Source of the DNA: Ichthyophthirius multifiliis
Taxonomy: Eukaryota; Ciliophora; Oligohymenophorea; Hymenostomatida
Length of the DNA: 64,000 nucleotides
Reading direction: 5' to 3'
Assembly: GCF_000220395.1 (NCBI RefSeq)
Contig: NW_004086378.1
Span: forward strand, 37,410-101,409
The notes under the pieces are model-generated. The model did not search any database, had not been told where the DNA came from, and saw only the letters and a list, made by a program, of their open reading frames with translations. The translations under genes and the position numbers were made by a program. This document shows, piece by piece, positions 62,235 to 64,000 of the stretch. Numbering within the stretch: the stretch's first letter is position 1; each line of letters opens with the position of its first letter.

Positions 62235-63939
62235 TTTTTAAAAATCTTATTTAAATATCGTTTTTTTATTATTTTTGTATTTTATATTTTTTTTTTCAAT
62301 ATTAAAAATATATTAATTTTATTTTTAAAATTCTTTTCATTTTCCTATTTAAATATTTTTTAAAAAGCTTAGAATTTCATAATTTATAAAAATTACTTAA
62401 AAAAATATAAAGAAGTTTGCTTTTATATAATTATAAATATAATAATATTTTCTGTTAAAATTCTGGAAAATAATATAAAAATCTTTGTTGAAATTATATA
62501 AAAAAAATCTGTCACATATTCATTTAATCTTATAAATTAAAATAATTTTAATTTTTCTTAATATTCATAAAATACAATTTAATTTTTATTAAATTTTATT
62601 TCTTCTATTTATTAAAATATTGTTTATGACATTATAATTTTTTTAGATTTATATAAATAATATTTTAGTAATAAAGTTTTATGATAATTATTATTTATGT
62701 TAACCTCTAATTTATTATTATTATGTATTTAATGATTTATCTATAAGTTTATTTAAATATTTATATATCAGTTTATATAAATTATTTGATTAATTATATA
62801 AATTAATTAATATTACTGCTAATAAAATTAATTTAATTATTTTTTAAATTAATATTATTAAATTATCAAATCTAGTATTTTTTGATAAATAATAAAATAT
62901 TTTTAACATTTAATAATAAAAAATAAATAATCATTAAATAATAATATATTATTTTTTTATTTATTGATTTTTATATTTTTGTTATTAGTTAAGAATTTAT
63001 AAATTATAAATTAAAAGAATGCATTATTAAAAATTCAATAATTTATATTTAGTTTAATATTGATATCGATATGTTTATCAAAATTAGAGAATTTATTAAA
63101 TATTTTATTTTAAAAGTTAAATATATATTAAAATAAATTAAAAATTTATGTAATTAAATTATTTAATTAACTTTTACTGGTAATTCAAAAATTATATTTT
63201 ATATAACTTTTAAAGATTAAAATTTATAATATAAAAGCAATTAGTATATGACAAAATAAATGGATTTATATTCCTAAATTTATCTAATAATATATTATTT
63301 TAATATAAAATAAATAATATATATTAAAAATTTATATTTAATTTGAATAAAAAATATTATTTACTTTAAGTATTAAATACACAAATTTAATTAAATATTA
63401 AAGATTTTAATAGTTAATAATTAAAAAGACTTTTAATTTAAGAATAAATTATTTTTTAATTACTCAAATACTAATATTTAGATTTAATTTAAAACTTTTT
63501 TAATAATTTTTTTAAAATAAAATTAATTCATATAAAAGAAATATTAAAATAATAATTATTCTTTAAATCAATAATTCATTATAAATTAGAAATATTAATT
63601 AAATTTTTATATTAGTACAAAAAACTAAAAAGATAAGATTAAAAATAAAATTAAATATTAAATCATAAAACTTTATTTTATTTTACAAATTTATATAAAA
63701 TATAAAATAATTTTTATTAAAAGCTTTTATACAATATTCATAAATTAAATTAAGTTTATAATTACAAATTTAATTAATAGTAAAATGTTTATTATATTGC
63801 TATAATTATTATTATTCTTGCCATAAAATAAAGGCGAATACTTATATTCAGAAAAAAATTATATTAAATGAAAGAAAATCAAATGATATGCTTATTTAAA
63901 TACAAAATTAACCTTTTTACCGTATCAAAATCATCCGCA
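62235..63939. other. Subtelomeric AT-rich region
   Basis: 1.7 kb of AT-rich DNA between the last gene and the telomere. No gene, and no tandem subtelomeric repeat is visible. The last 60 bases before the telomere (about 63880-63939) are slightly less AT-rich. Confidence 0.7.
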
Positions 63940-64000
63940 GGTTTGGAGTTGGGGTTGGGGTTTGGGGTTGGGGTTGGGGGTTGGGGTTGGGGTTGGGGTT
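63940..64000. repeat. Telomere, (GGGGTT)n
   Basis: The window ends with about ten copies of GGGGTT on the plus strand, the orientation of a right-hand chromosome end. The first unit is imperfect (GTTTGGAG) and two later units are irregular (GGGGTTT and GGGGGTT). Macronuclear chromosomes of Tetrahymena-group ciliates carry exactly this repeat, added de novo at chromosome breakage. Confidence 0.97.

Noticed and set aside
1-64000. Bacterial or organellar origin
   Set aside because: Spliceosomal-type introns, COX11, UBR, NPC1-like, DHHC and TPC genes and a GGGGTT telomere are eukaryotic nuclear features; low GC alone would have misled.

Overview
The window looks like one end of a ciliate macronuclear chromosome. 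Three things support this. TAA and TAG run through every recognisable gene as sense (Gln) codons and TGA is the only stop. The base composition is extremely AT-rich. The right end finishes in telomeric (GGGGTT)n repeats running off the edge. The extreme AT content with this telomere type suggests Ichthyophthirius multifiliis rather than Tetrahymena; the species is an inference. Standard-code ORF callers see only fragments here. All gene models below were read by hand with TGA as sole stop, joining exons across short (about 36-200 nt) GT...AG introns.

Layout. 1-2.7 kb: two-pore cation channel (minus, C-terminus off the left edge). 2.7-6.1 kb: AT-rich spacer with a long ATT microsatellite. 6.1-10.7 kb: protein kinase (+), ciliate-type unknown protein (-), VAP/MSP-domain ER protein (+). 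11.1-16.0 kb: cyclic-nucleotide-gated-type K+ channel (+) and DHHC palmitoyltransferase (-). 17.1-17.9 kb: MAPEG protein (+). 18.9-22.5 kb: what I read as one minus-strand gene joining ankyrin repeats, a Gln/Asn-rich linker and a Trf4/Cid1-type nucleotidyltransferase. 22.9-24.5 kb: a structured RNA candidate and COX11 (+). 25.9-31.1 kb: coiled-coil protein (-) and a UBR-type N-recognin E3 ligase (-). 31.8-35.2 kb: PHD/ePHD chromatin reader (+) and a membrane-anchored unknown (+). 35.4-41.2 kb: second MSP-domain protein (-), an unresolved minus-strand locus, RING-H2 protein (+), a partial unknown (-) and an LRR-like protein (-). 43.0-46.0 kb: propeller-like protein (-), tRNA-Ser(AGA) and DNAJC8 (+). 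46.7-53.2 kb: RAD1-like clamp subunit (+), pseudo-OTU/cold-shock fusion (+), Lys/Asn-rich unknown (+) and a stand-alone NPC1 N-terminal-domain protein (+). 53.9-62.2 kb: small four-helix membrane protein (-), armadillo-like protein (+), small intronless protein (-) and a tail-anchored SNARE-like protein (-). 62.2-63.9 kb: subtelomeric AT-rich DNA, then the telomere.

There is no operon-like organisation. Genes are independent housekeeping or signalling loci on both strands, separated by AT-rich spacers with TA and ATT microsatellites. Functionally they span cation channels, lipid and sterol handling (NPC1-like, VAP, MAPEG), ubiquitin signalling (UBR, RING, pseudo-OTU), RNA metabolism (Trf4-like, DNAJC8, cold-shock), chromatin and checkpoint (PHD/ePHD, RAD1-like), and mitochondrial assembly (COX11).

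A recurring feature is a one-base frame break at a homopolymer run inside an otherwise conserved gene. I read these mostly as base-call length errors in the source assembly, not as pseudogenes.
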